The position numbers and the translations under genes are program-made. This document shows, one piece after another, positions 34,660 to 42,720 of a stretch of 64,000 bases of DNA. Origin of the DNA: Viridibacillus soli (GTDB taxonomy: Bacteria; Bacillota; Bacilli; Bacillales_A; Planococcaceae); NCBI RefSeq assembly GCF_016612995.1, contig NZ_JAEOAH010000015.1, forward strand, positions 1-64,000, in the 5' to 3' direction. Numbering within the stretch: position 1 is the first letter of the stretch; each line of letters begins with the position of its first letter. The notes beneath the pieces were generated by a model that had not been told where the DNA came from, made no database searches, and saw only the letters and a program-made list of their open reading frames with translations.

Positions 34660-36222
34660 ATGAGTATTTTAACAGTTGATAATCTTGGCCATACATTTGG
34701 CGATCGTACGCTTTTTAAAGAAGTATCGTTCCGTATCGTAGAAGGCGAGCATGTTGGGCTTGTGGGCGCAAATGGTGTAGGTAAATCTACATTAATGAGC
34801 ATCATCACGGGCCAACTAATCCATGATGAAGGCCGCGTTGAATGGTTACCAAACACACACTACGGTTATTTGGATCAACATACTGTATTAACACCAGGTA
34901 AAACGATGCGTGAAACTTTACGCGATGCCTTTTTACCGCTTTACAAAAAAGAAGCTGAAATGAATGAAATTACAGGTAAAATGGCCGAAGCCACACCTGA
35001 AGAACTTGAAGAATTACTAGACCAAATGGCTGAAATTCAAGATGCTCTTGATGCTGGTGATTTTTACACATTAGATATGAAAATTGAAGAAGTTGCACGT
35101 GGTCTTGGTTTAGATGCAATTGGCCTTGAGCGCGATGTGACTGCACTTTCTGGGGGCCAACGTACAAAATTATTACTTGCGAAGCTTCTATTAGAAAAGC
35201 CTAAAGTTTTATTACTTGATGAGCCTACCAACTATTTAGATGAAGAACATGTAACTTGGCTTTCAAACTATTTAAAAGGTTACCCACATGCATTCTTTTT
35301 AATTTCGCATGATACAGAATTTATGAATGGCGTTGTCGATGTTATTTTCCAATTAGAATTTTCAAAACTAACTCGCTACACTGCCACTTACGAAAAATTC
35401 TTAGAACTAGCAGAAATCAACAAACGTCAACATATTGATGCATATGAAAGACAGCAAGAATTTATTAAAAAACAAGAAGGCTTTATCGCAAAAAACAAAG
35501 CGCGCTACTCTACAACTGGCCGTGCAAAATCGCGTCAAAAACAACTGGATCGCATGGAGCGTATTGATCGTCCTGAAACAGCTGCGGATCCAAAATTCAA
35601 CTTCAAAGAATCACGTAGTTCTGGCCGTTACGTCGTAGAAGCTGAAAACCTATTAATTGGCTATGACAAGGACAAGCCATTATTACCACCACTTACTTTC
35701 GAAATCGAACGTGGTGAGAAAATTGCCTTAGTTGGAATGAATGGTGTTGGTAAATCAACGTTATTAAAAACAATGCTTGGCAAAATCAATCCACTTGGCG
35801 GTAAAGTAACACGTGGCGACTTCCTCTTCCCTTCTTATTTCGAGCAGGAGGTAAAAGCAGGCAATATCACGCCAATTGAGGATGTCTGGAATACCTACCC
35901 AAGCATGGATCAAAGCCAGGTACGTGCTATCCTTGCAACAACTGGTTTAAAAAACGAACATATTTCACGCCCATTAAACCAACTAAGTGGTGGAGAACAA
36001 GCGAAAGTTCGTATTTGTAAATTAATGATGGATGAAAGTAACTGGATGCTATTCGATGAACCAACAAACCACTTAGACGTTCATGCGAAGGAAGAACTAA
36101 AACGTGCCATGAAAGAATTCAAAGGCACAATCGTCCTAGTCAGCCACGAACCCGAATTCTACGAAGGCCTTGTCACAAAAGTATGGGACGTAGCAGAATG
36201 GTTTTCAACTGGACATCAATAA
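34660..36222 (+). CDS. ABC-F family ATPase (YfmM-like)
   Basis: 520-residue ABC-F protein: two ATPase cassettes joined by the charged P-site tolerance-type linker. Walker A motifs are GANGVGKST and GMNGVGKST; signatures LSGGQRTK and LSGGEQAK; Walker B glutamates in LLLDEPTNYLD and MLFDEPTNHLD. There is no membrane domain, so it should act on the ribosome, as translation factors or antibiotic-protection proteins of this family do. Size and sequence resemble B. subtilis YfmM. The ATG at 34660 (MSILTVDNLG) is 8 bases after GGAGG; the open frame upstream is leader. The stop is followed by four hairpin repeats and then a terminator. Confidence 0.92.
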   Translation: MSILTVDNLGHTFGDRTLFKEVSFRIVEGEHVGLVGANGVGKSTLMSIITGQLIHDEGRVEWLPNTHYGYLDQHTVLTPGKTMRETLRDAFLPLYKKEAEMNEITGKMAEATPEELEELLDQMAEIQDALDAGDFYTLDMKIEEVARGLGLDAIGLERDVTALSGGQRTKLLLAKLLLEKPKVLLLDEPTNYLDEEHVTWLSNYLKGYPHAFFLISHDTEFMNGVVDVIFQLEFSKLTRYTATYEKFLELAEINKRQHIDAYERQQEFIKKQEGFIAKNKARYSTTGRAKSRQKQLDRMERIDRPETAADPKFNFKESRSSGRYVVEAENLLIGYDKDKPLLPPLTFEIERGEKIALVGMNGVGKSTLLKTMLGKINPLGGKVTRGDFLFPSYFEQEVKAGNITPIEDVWNTYPSMDQSQVRAILATTGLKNEHISRPLNQLSGGEQAKVRICKLMMDESNWMLFDEPTNHLDVHAKEELKRAMKEFKGTIVLVSHEPEFYEGLVTKVWDVAEWFSTGHQ

Positions 36223-36227
36223 GTAAA

Positions 36228-36724
36228 TGCTGAAGTGGCCCGTCTAGCCCTGACGAGCACTGGATTTTTCGAATCAAAGTCATCTTTTCAGACTTTGACA
36301 GAGAAAATGGAAGTGACCTCGAAGGGCTGACCGCTGAAGCTGGATATCTATCTTAATGCTGAAGCGGCCCGTCTAGACTCGACAAGCGATGGAACCTTCG
36401 AATCGAAAACGTCGTTTAAGTTTTCGACCGAGACGGTGGTAGTGACCTCAAGAGTCTGGCCGCTGAAGCTGGATATCTATCTTAATGCTGAAGAGGCCCG
36501 TCTAGACTCGACAAGCACTGGAACCTTCGAATCGAAAGCGTCTTTTAAGTTTTCGACCGAGCCGGTGGAAGTGACCTCGAGAGTCTGGCCGCTGTAGCTG
36601 GATATCTATCTTAATGCTGAGGACGCCCGTTTAGCTGCGACAGGCACTGGAGGGCTCGAATCAAAAGCGTCACTTCAGCTTTTGTCCGAGAGACCGAAGT
36701 GACCCGAGCAGCTGGCGCCTGAAT
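36228..36724 (+). repeat. Hairpin-repeat cluster C (four units in a 3' UTR)
   Basis: Units at 36228-36344, 36357-36473, 36486-36602 and 36615-36724, with an exact 129-bp period between unit starts. The cluster begins 5 bases after the ABC-F stop codon and ends 24 bases before the transcript's terminator. Stem pairs differ between units but remain complementary (AGCCCT/AGGGCT, AGACTC/GAGTCT, AGCTGC/GCAGCT). Confidence 0.92.
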
Positions 36725-36747
36725 TTTAATACTCTTCTAAATACTAA

Positions 36748-36773
36748 AACTCCGCCAATGCGGAGTTTTTTTC
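36748..36773 (+). terminator. Intrinsic terminator of the ABC-F transcript, beyond the repeats
   Basis: AACTCCGC / GCGGAGTT hairpin followed by seven T. No promoter is evident between the ABC-F stop and this point. Confidence 0.9.
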
Positions 36774-36860
36774 AAATTCTATACGATAGCCATGATTTCA
36801 TAGCTATCCCTTGAAATCAGATACATATCGTGTAAAAATTGCATTAAGGAAGGTGTTTTT

Positions 36861-37748
36861 ATGGATTCAGACAAGAAAGCTAAAATAGTACAAAGAAAGA
36901 AAAACAAACTTAAGAGACATACAATCAAGGTATTCTTTTTAACTTTAGGTGCATTAATCATGGCTGTTGGTTTGGAAATGGTTTTGATTCCAAATAACTT
37001 AATTGATGGCGGCGTTACTGGTATTGCCATTATAGCCTCACACCTCACAAATCTTTCACTCGGGTTATTCCTATTCCTTTTCAACTTACCATTTTTATAT
37101 TTGGGCTATAAGCAAATTGGACGTACGTTTGCCTTTTCAGTCGCTTACGGTATCGCCGTCTTATCAATAGCGACTTCATTTATGCATAATTCTACAGCGT
37201 TCACAAATGATATTTTATTAGCTACCGTTCTTGGTGGTATTATGCTTGGAATTGGTGTTGGAATTGCGATTCGGGCTGGTGGCTGCTTAGATGGTAGTGA
37301 AACGTTAGCCATTCTATTCAATAAAAAGTTGCCCTTTTCTGTAGGACAAATTATTTTATTCATGAACTTATTTATTCTAGGTAGTGCAGGCTTTGTATTC
37401 GGTTTCGACCGTGCTATGTACTCGCTCATTTCGTATTTCATTGCATTCAAAACAATTGACCTTGTTTCTGAGGGCTTGAATCAAACGAAATCTATTTGGA
37501 TTATTAGTGATGAAGCCGATGAAATTGGCGATCAAATTATGTCTCGACTTGGCCGCGGTATTACCTATTTAAATGGCCAAGGCGGTTTCTCTAAAGATGA
37601 TAAACAAGTGATTTTCTGTGTCATCAACCGTTTAGAAGAAGCAAAATTAAAAAATATCGTAGAAGACGTCGATCCATCCGCATTCCTTGCTTTCAGTAAT
37701 ATGACTGAAATTCAAGGCGGGAATTTCAAGAAAAAAGACGTGCACTAA
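36861..37748 (+). CDS. YitT family membrane protein (DUF161 + DUF2179)
   Basis: 295 residues: five to six hydrophobic segments (about residues 20-190) with family motifs IDGGVTGIAII and GGCLDGSETLAIL, then a cytoplasmic DUF2179 domain (GRGITYLNGQGGFSKDDKQVI). Bacillus genomes have several paralogues; their substrate is unknown. AAGGTG lies 5 bases before the ATG. Single gene with its own terminator. Confidence 0.88.
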   Translation: MDSDKKAKIVQRKKNKLKRHTIKVFFLTLGALIMAVGLEMVLIPNNLIDGGVTGIAIIASHLTNLSLGLFLFLFNLPFLYLGYKQIGRTFAFSVAYGIAVLSIATSFMHNSTAFTNDILLATVLGGIMLGIGVGIAIRAGGCLDGSETLAILFNKKLPFSVGQIILFMNLFILGSAGFVFGFDRAMYSLISYFIAFKTIDLVSEGLNQTKSIWIISDEADEIGDQIMSRLGRGITYLNGQGGFSKDDKQVIFCVINRLEEAKLKNIVEDVDPSAFLAFSNMTEIQGGNFKKKDVH

Positions 37749-37765
37749 TTTGCTCATACTTTCAA

Positions 37766-37799
37766 AACCACTGACCAAAATTGATCAGTGGTTTTTTAT
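37766..37799 (+). terminator. Intrinsic terminator of the YitT gene
   Basis: AAACCACTGA / TCAGTGGTTT hairpin followed by a T run. Confidence 0.9.
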
Positions 37800-37877
37800 G
37801 TAATAGCCTCTGATTTTGTCGAAAATCGAAATTTCATGCTTATCCGTTAATTTTATTTATTTCTTCCTCAAAAGACA

Positions 37878-37912
37878 TTGACTTATATATATCTTACTTG
37901 TAAGATATAAGT
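37878..37912 (+). promoter_or_regulatory. Promoter with a 22-bp perfect palindrome (probable MarR operator)
   Basis: TTGACT (-35, 37878-37883) is followed after 17 bases by TAAGAT (-10). Between and over them, 37888-37909 is a perfect palindrome: arms TATATCTTAC and GTAAGATATA around a central TT. This is the size and placement of MarR-family operators, and a MarR-type gene is the second gene of the transcript, so autoregulation is likely. Confidence 0.75.
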
Positions 37913-37944
37913 ATAACAATCAGTACAGAAAGCGGGAGAAATAA

Positions 37945-38349
37945 ATGGCTGTTACAATTTTTACTCAAACGAGCTGTACATCATCCAAAAAGGCATTACA
38001 GTGGTTAAAAGAAAATAAAATTTCTTTCACTGAAAAAAGAATTACCTCTGAACAGTTAACATTACCAGAATTTAAAATGATTTTGGGCATGACTGAGGAT
38101 GGTACAGATGAAATAATTTCAACAAACTCAAAAGACTTCAAAAACTTAAATTGCGATATTAATCAACTTTCTATTCAAGAACTATATGATATTGTAAAGG
38201 ATCATCCGAAAATGTTACGTAGTCCTATTTTAGTAGATGAAAAACGTCTACAAGTTGGCTATAACGATATGGATATTCGTCGTTTCATCCCACGCAAAGT
38301 GCGTGCTTATGAGCTTTATGAAATGCAGCGTCTTTCACTAGAAGGCTGA
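37945..38349 (+). CDS. Spx/ArsC-family regulator with CxxS instead of CxxC
   Basis: 134 residues, close to Spx in length and in LGMTEDGTDEIIS, HPKMLRSPILVDEKRLQVGY and RRFIPRKVRAYEL, the segments that contact the RNA polymerase alpha subunit. The N-terminal redox switch, CxxC in Spx, reads CTSS here (Cys11, Ser14), so the intramolecular disulphide cannot form. It is therefore an Spx paralogue whose activity must be controlled differently, perhaps by transcription through the MarR gene that follows 25 bases later. Confidence 0.85.
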   Translation: MAVTIFTQTSCTSSKKALQWLKENKISFTEKRITSEQLTLPEFKMILGMTEDGTDEIISTNSKDFKNLNCDINQLSIQELYDIVKDHPKMLRSPILVDEKRLQVGYNDMDIRRFIPRKVRAYELYEMQRLSLEG

Positions 38350-38374
38350 ATGAAACATTTTGGAGATGAGTAAT

Positions 38375-38800
38375 ATGAATGAAGCTAGAAGAGAAAGCAT
38401 TTCTTCACTTTTTGAAGTAGTCGCTTCTTTAGAGCGGAAATGGGCAAATGAATGGAATAGCCAAAACACATTGGGCTTTTCCAAAACACATATTTTGATA
38501 CTAGATTTGTTGGATAATGAAGGTCCAAAACGCCCTTCTGCTATCGCTGAGAGACTGCAAGTGACAACAGGTGGCATTACAGTGCTCACTAACAAGCTGA
38601 TTAAGGCGCAACTTATTAAAAAGACACAAAACGAAACAGATCGCCGTGCCTCTCAACTTGAGATTACCGAAGCTGGCAACGAACTACTATTGACTGCACA
38701 TAGTCATGTGAACGAAATTATTGAAAGAATGTTCGGCATGCTCAGCGAAGATGAAATTCATACACTCCGTAAAATTTTCTCAAAATGCTTATTTGGTTAA
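38375..38800 (+). CDS. MarR-family transcriptional regulator
   Basis: 141-residue winged-helix repressor: SAIAERLQVTTGGITVLTNK is the recognition helix region and KTQNETDRRASQLEITEAG the wing with its conserved D-R. No Cys near the N-terminus as in OhrR, so a ligand rather than a peroxide may be sensed; a single Cys occurs near the C-terminus. The ATG at 38375 is 9 bases after GGAG. It forms an operon with the Spx paralogue and is closed by a terminator. Its target is probably the palindrome at 37888. Confidence 0.9.
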   Translation: MNEARRESISSLFEVVASLERKWANEWNSQNTLGFSKTHILILDLLDNEGPKRPSAIAERLQVTTGGITVLTNKLIKAQLIKKTQNETDRRASQLEITEAGNELLLTAHSHVNEIIERMFGMLSEDEIHTLRKIFSKCLFG

Positions 38801-38808
38801 CGATATAC

Positions 38809-38842
38809 TGCTAGCACAAAAAATTGTGCTAGCGGTTTTACT
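38809..38842 (+). terminator. Intrinsic terminator of the spx-like/marR operon
   Basis: GCTAGCACAA / TTGTGCTAGC hairpin followed by GGTTTTA. Confidence 0.85.
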
Positions 38843-38896
38843 TTGGAGAAACTTTCTTTTGCGAGCATTGAATGCTGCTCCATACAACCGGGTCAC

Positions 38897-39000
38897 AAAA
38901 AAAGAGCCACCCACATCGGGTAGCTATCTTCTCATCCATTTGCCGTTTTTCAAGGCGCCAACCTCTGCTTAGATTGCCCGGCATTGATTAACGGACAAAG
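38897..39000 (-). ncRNA. Structured 3' region of the sigma-factor transcript, ending in a terminator
   Basis: Downstream of the ECF sigma gene, read leftward: TGCCG ... CGGCA arms about 37 bases apart enclose the palindrome GGCGCC and AATC-TAAGCAGA-GGTT; this is followed by a strong terminator AGCTACCC / GGGTGGCT with a run of seven U (38897-38926). The region is richer in GC than its surroundings. The terminator is clear; a regulatory RNA or 3'-derived sRNA is only a suggestion. Confidence 0.45.
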
Positions 39001-39006
39001 CATGAA

Positions 39007-39573
39007 TTATGCCGGCATAACAACTTCAGCTGAAGATTGGTCAGCTATCATCATTTCTTTAAGACGTTGTTTCGCACGGAATAAGCGAGATTTCACAGTG
39101 CCGATTGAAACTTTCATTAACTCTGCAATCTCAACAAGTGAATATTGATTTACATAGAAATATAATAATGTATTGCGATAAATAGCATCTAATTGGCCAA
39201 TTTTATCTTGTACGATTTGAGCGATTGCATCTTGCTCAACAACTGCTTCAGTAGATAGTTCATTATTGGGAACCAAATCTAGTACAGGAACGTCTAAAGT
39301 ATCAGGTTGGTTCATCATGTATTTACTACGACGAACATTTTTGCGATAGCGGTCGCGGAAAGTGTTCATACATATTGTAGTTAACCAAGCTTTGATATGA
39401 TCTACATCAGCTACATAAGATTCATAACGTACAACTTTTACCCACACCTCTTGCATTAAGTCCTCTGCCTCTGTATTATTGCGAGTTAGTTTTAAGCATA
39501 AGTGATATATATAACGATTGTATTCCTCGTAAACTGTTTCAAGTGTTGTATTTGTATTTGTTGTTGTATTCAT
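39007..39573 (-). CDS. ECF-type RNA polymerase sigma factor
   Basis: 188 residues with sigma region 2 (ITRNNTEAEDLMQEVWVKV-like block) and region 4 (YSLVEIAELMKVSIGTVKSR), but no regions 1 or 3, the ECF layout. The ATG at 39573 is 7 bases after GGAGGT; another ATG two codons earlier lies too close. There is no anti-sigma gene on either side, so control must be by another route or from elsewhere. The C-terminal tail ends ...SSAEVVMPA. Confidence 0.9.
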   Translation of the reverse strand: MNTTTNTNTTLETVYEEYNRYIYHLCLKLTRNNTEAEDLMQEVWVKVVRYESYVADVDHIKAWLTTICMNTFRDRYRKNVRRSKYMMNQPDTLDVPVLDLVPNNELSTEAVVEQDAIAQIVQDKIGQLDAIYRNTLLYFYVNQYSLVEIAELMKVSIGTVKSRLFRAKQRLKEMMIADQSSAEVVMPA

Positions 39574-39756
39574 TTTCATTACCTCCGATTCGCATCTTAC
39601 TTTGTTAAACCTATTGTCGCAAAAACAAACCTTTCACTCTATCGTATTCTCTTTCAATTTTCTTACATTCATGTAAGGTTTGTATGTGAATCATGTAATC
39701 TACTATCCAAAACCTTTATATATCAGCATTCTTCATTGAAATATTACATTACAAAG

Positions 39757-39787
39757 AAAAAAACCTACCCGATTTTGGATAGGTTTC
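39757..39787 (-). terminator. Intrinsic terminator of the CBS/HlyC gene
   Basis: AAACCTACCC / GGATAGGTTT hairpin with an A run to its left, 12 bases past the stop. Confidence 0.8.
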
Positions 39788-39798
39788 AAACTCATTAT

Positions 39799-41055
39799 CT
39801 ACTTTTCTTGCTCTTCTGACGTTTCCGTTGGCATCTTTGTAATCGTTAATTTCACGATACGACTATCATCCACTTCATTTACAACGACATGTAAATTTTC
39901 ATAATCGAATGATTCATTTTCTTCTGGAACATGGGCGCATTGTTCAAAAACAAACCCACCAAGCGTATCATGATCTTGCGGAATTTCTACATTAAAAATG
40001 CGATTTGCCTCATCAATTTCAAAGCGACCATGACAAACAAGTTTCATCTCCGTTACTTCGTAAATAAGCGACTCCTCTGCCTCATCCGATTCATCCTCGA
40101 TTTCCAGACCAATCATTTCTTCTATAATATCTTCATGCGAAATAATACCGAGTGTTCCACCATATTCATCTAGTACAATGGCTAAATGCTTTTTCTGTGC
40201 TAACATTAATTTGAATACTTTTTCTACATTAATATTTGAAACAACAAATAGCGGTTCACGGTCAATGAAATCACCAAGCGTTTTCGAAGGATCTAATGTC
40301 CATTCGATAAATTTTTTCGAATAAAACATGCCGACAATATCATCCATACTCTCATCATAAACCGGATAACGGGTGAAAGAGTATTCCAAAATCGTATCGC
40401 GCGCCTCTTCAAACGTTGCATGAATGGATAATCCAACGACCTCTGTCCGGTGTGTACCGAGAACATCTGACACATCCTTATTCGGGAAATCCATCACACC
40501 TTTAAGGCGCTCAGATTCATCAAAGGCAAATGTTCCTTCTATAGAAGCAATATCTACCATTGTTCGAAGCTCTTCCTTCGTTAGTGTCGCTTCCTGTACC
40601 GCTCCATTTGAAATGATTCGGATAAAAATATTCGTAAAGCCTTGAACAATCCAAATAATTGGGCGCAAGATTTGTACAAGCAATGAAATGATAGGAGCAA
40701 CTATATATGCAACACGATCTGCAAACGTTACAGCAATCGTTTTCGGAAGAACTTCTCCGAATATTATGATCATTACTGTCAAAATTATTGTAACCACCGA
40801 AATTTTCCAACCGTGTCGGAGTGCAATGATTGTTAATAATGTAGGCATTAAAATATTTACTATGTTATTACCAATTAAAATTGTTGTAATCATGCGGTCC
40901 GGCTGCGAAATAAGCAAAAGCAGCTTTTGCGACATACGGTCACCTTGCTCAGCTCGCAGCTGGACCTTCATCCTATTAATAGCTGTTAATGCTGTTTCAC
41001 TACCTGAAAAGAAAAATGACAGCATCAAACATATGATCAAACCTATAAATTCCAA
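39799..41055 (-). CDS. HlyC/CorC (CNNM) family membrane protein with CBS pair
   Basis: 418 residues: an N-terminal CNNM/DUF21 membrane domain (SFFFSGSETALTAINR, then three more hydrophobic segments to about residue 150), two CBS domains (VVGLSIHATFEEAR to GMFYSKKF and LFVVSNINVEKVF to GIISHEDIIEEMIG) and a C-terminal CorC/HlyC domain. Members have been linked to Mg2+ or Co2+ efflux. The start codon is TTG at 41055, 8 bases after AGGAGG. It is monocistronic. Confidence 0.9.
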   Translation of the reverse strand: MEFIGLIICLMLSFFFSGSETALTAINRMKVQLRAEQGDRMSQKLLLLISQPDRMITTILIGNNIVNILMPTLLTIIALRHGWKISVVTIILTVMIIIFGEVLPKTIAVTFADRVAYIVAPIISLLVQILRPIIWIVQGFTNIFIRIISNGAVQEATLTKEELRTMVDIASIEGTFAFDESERLKGVMDFPNKDVSDVLGTHRTEVVGLSIHATFEEARDTILEYSFTRYPVYDESMDDIVGMFYSKKFIEWTLDPSKTLGDFIDREPLFVVSNINVEKVFKLMLAQKKHLAIVLDEYGGTLGIISHEDIIEEMIGLEIEDESDEAEESLIYEVTEMKLVCHGRFEIDEANRIFNVEIPQDHDTLGGFVFEQCAHVPEENESFDYENLHVVVNEVDDSRIVKLTITKMPTETSEEQEK

Positions 41056-41215
41056 CTATATTTCCTCCTGTTATTATACGGATTCTCTACATTTTTATAT
41101 AAGTAATATACCATATTTTCACTAATCTAACTCTTCCCAAGTGCAGATTTCTAAATAATCCTAGGAATATGCTATAATATTTCTATTATCGAAATTTTCA
41201 GAATGAGGGATGAAT

Positions 41216-42598
41216 ATGGAGCATTTAGACAATTATTTCACTACGAAGCGTGAAGAACATTTAGAAGAGCTAAAACAATTTTTATCTATTCCAAGCATTA
41301 GCTCTTTATCTGAACACAAAGAAGATATGAAAACTGCCGCTACATTTTTAGCCGATGCTATGAAAAAAGTAGGATTAGAAAACATAACAATTAATGAAAC
41401 TGGTGGCCACCCCGCTGTCACTGCAGATTGGTTACATGCTGAAGGCAAACCAACCGTTCTAGTATATGGTCACTATGATGTACAACCTGTTGACCCTTTA
41501 AACTTATGGGATAGCGAGCCGTTCAAACCTGAAATCCGCAATAATATTTTATATGCTCGTGGTTCAAGTGACGACAAAGGACAAGTATTCATGCATATCA
41601 AGGTGATTGAAGCTTTATTGCAAACAAACAGTGAGTTACCTGTGAACGTGAAGTTTCTAATCGAGGGTGAAGAAGAAATCGGTAGTAAAAACTTACCGGC
41701 GTTCGTAGAGGAACATAAAGACTACCTAGCATCAGATTTAGTTCTAATTTCAGATACAGGTCTTTACGCTCCTGGAAAACCTGCTGTCTGCTACGCTTTG
41801 CGCGGTTTAACAGGTGTACAGATTGATATCCGCGGAGCTAAAGGGGACCTTCACTCAGGACTTTATGGAGGTGGCGTTCAAAATCCAATACATGCCTTAG
41901 CTGAAATTTTGGCATCCTTCCATGATGAACATGGCACTATCACAGTAGATGGCTTTTATGACAATGTTCTTCCACTGACTGAAGAAGAACGCGCTGCATA
42001 TCGTGCTTTGGACTTTAACGAAGAAGGTATCAAAGAGGAAATTGATGTGAGCGAATTATTCGGTGAAAAAGGCTACACCTACCTTGAACAGACATGGGCG
42101 CGCCCAACTTTAGAAGTAAACGGCGTATTCGGTGGCTTCTCTGGTGAAGGTATTAAAACAGTTTTACCTGCAGAAGCTGGCGCAAAAATAACTTGTCGCC
42201 TAGTTCCTAACCAAGATCCTGAAGAAATCGTAGAAAAACTACGTACACATATCGCAACTCACAAACCAGCAGGCGTTGAAATTACAGTAACTGACTTTGA
42301 TAAAGGGAAACCTTTCATCACACCAATGGATCATCCACTAATCCAAGCTGCTGGCCGTTCTTATGAAAAAATATACAACGCACCTACAGCATATATTCGT
42401 GGTGGCGGTTCTATTCCCATCGTCGCGACATTTGATGAAATTCTAGGTACTCCAGTAATCCTGATGGGCTTCGCACTTTCAAGCGAAAACTTCCATGCAC
42501 CAAACGAGCACTTCCACCTAGAAAACTACGACAAAGGCCTCCGCGTAATTAGCGACTACTACTACGAAGTAGCCGCAATCGACAAGGATGAGCTGTAA
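41216..42598 (+). CDS. M20-family dipeptidase
   Basis: 460-residue zinc aminoacyl peptidase of the CNDP/dipeptidase type. Metal ligands appear in the expected order: His in YGHYDVQP, Asp in ARGSSDDKGQ, the Glu pair in EGEEEIGS and Asp in ISDTG; RGGGSIPIV and the late His in ENFHAPNEHF complete the site. The ATG at 41216 is 6 bases after GAGGG; an ATG at 41210 abuts that site. A TATAAT box is at 41173-41178. It hydrolyses dipeptides in the cytoplasm. Confidence 0.92.
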   Translation: MEHLDNYFTTKREEHLEELKQFLSIPSISSLSEHKEDMKTAATFLADAMKKVGLENITINETGGHPAVTADWLHAEGKPTVLVYGHYDVQPVDPLNLWDSEPFKPEIRNNILYARGSSDDKGQVFMHIKVIEALLQTNSELPVNVKFLIEGEEEIGSKNLPAFVEEHKDYLASDLVLISDTGLYAPGKPAVCYALRGLTGVQIDIRGAKGDLHSGLYGGGVQNPIHALAEILASFHDEHGTITVDGFYDNVLPLTEEERAAYRALDFNEEGIKEEIDVSELFGEKGYTYLEQTWARPTLEVNGVFGGFSGEGIKTVLPAEAGAKITCRLVPNQDPEEIVEKLRTHIATHKPAGVEITVTDFDKGKPFITPMDHPLIQAAGRSYEKIYNAPTAYIRGGGSIPIVATFDEILGTPVILMGFALSSENFHAPNEHFHLENYDKGLRVISDYYYEVAAIDKDEL

Positions 42599-42610
42599 GA
42601 AATAAAATTG

Positions 42611-42642
42611 ACCGCTCCAATTTAAATTGGAGCGGTTTTTTT
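42611..42642 (+). terminator. Intrinsic terminator of the dipeptidase gene
   Basis: ACCGCTCCAATTT / AAATTGGAGCGGT perfect hairpin followed by seven T. Confidence 0.95.
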
Positions 42643-42720
42643 GATGAAGAAAATATATTTGTATGGTGCTTCGGAGCATTTATTTTACTGGCGCTCTTGT
42701 TTGACGTACTTGGATCTGCT

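Noticed and set aside
38846-38992. 48-codon frame MPGNLSRGWRL... after the sigma-factor gene, leftward
   Set aside because: No ribosome site, and it runs through the stem and U tract of a clear terminator; a structured RNA tail explains the sequence better.
41193-41207. CodY-like site AATTTTCAGAA before the dipeptidase gene
   Set aside because: Only the left half (11 of 15 positions) fits; such half matches are frequent in AT-rich DNA.
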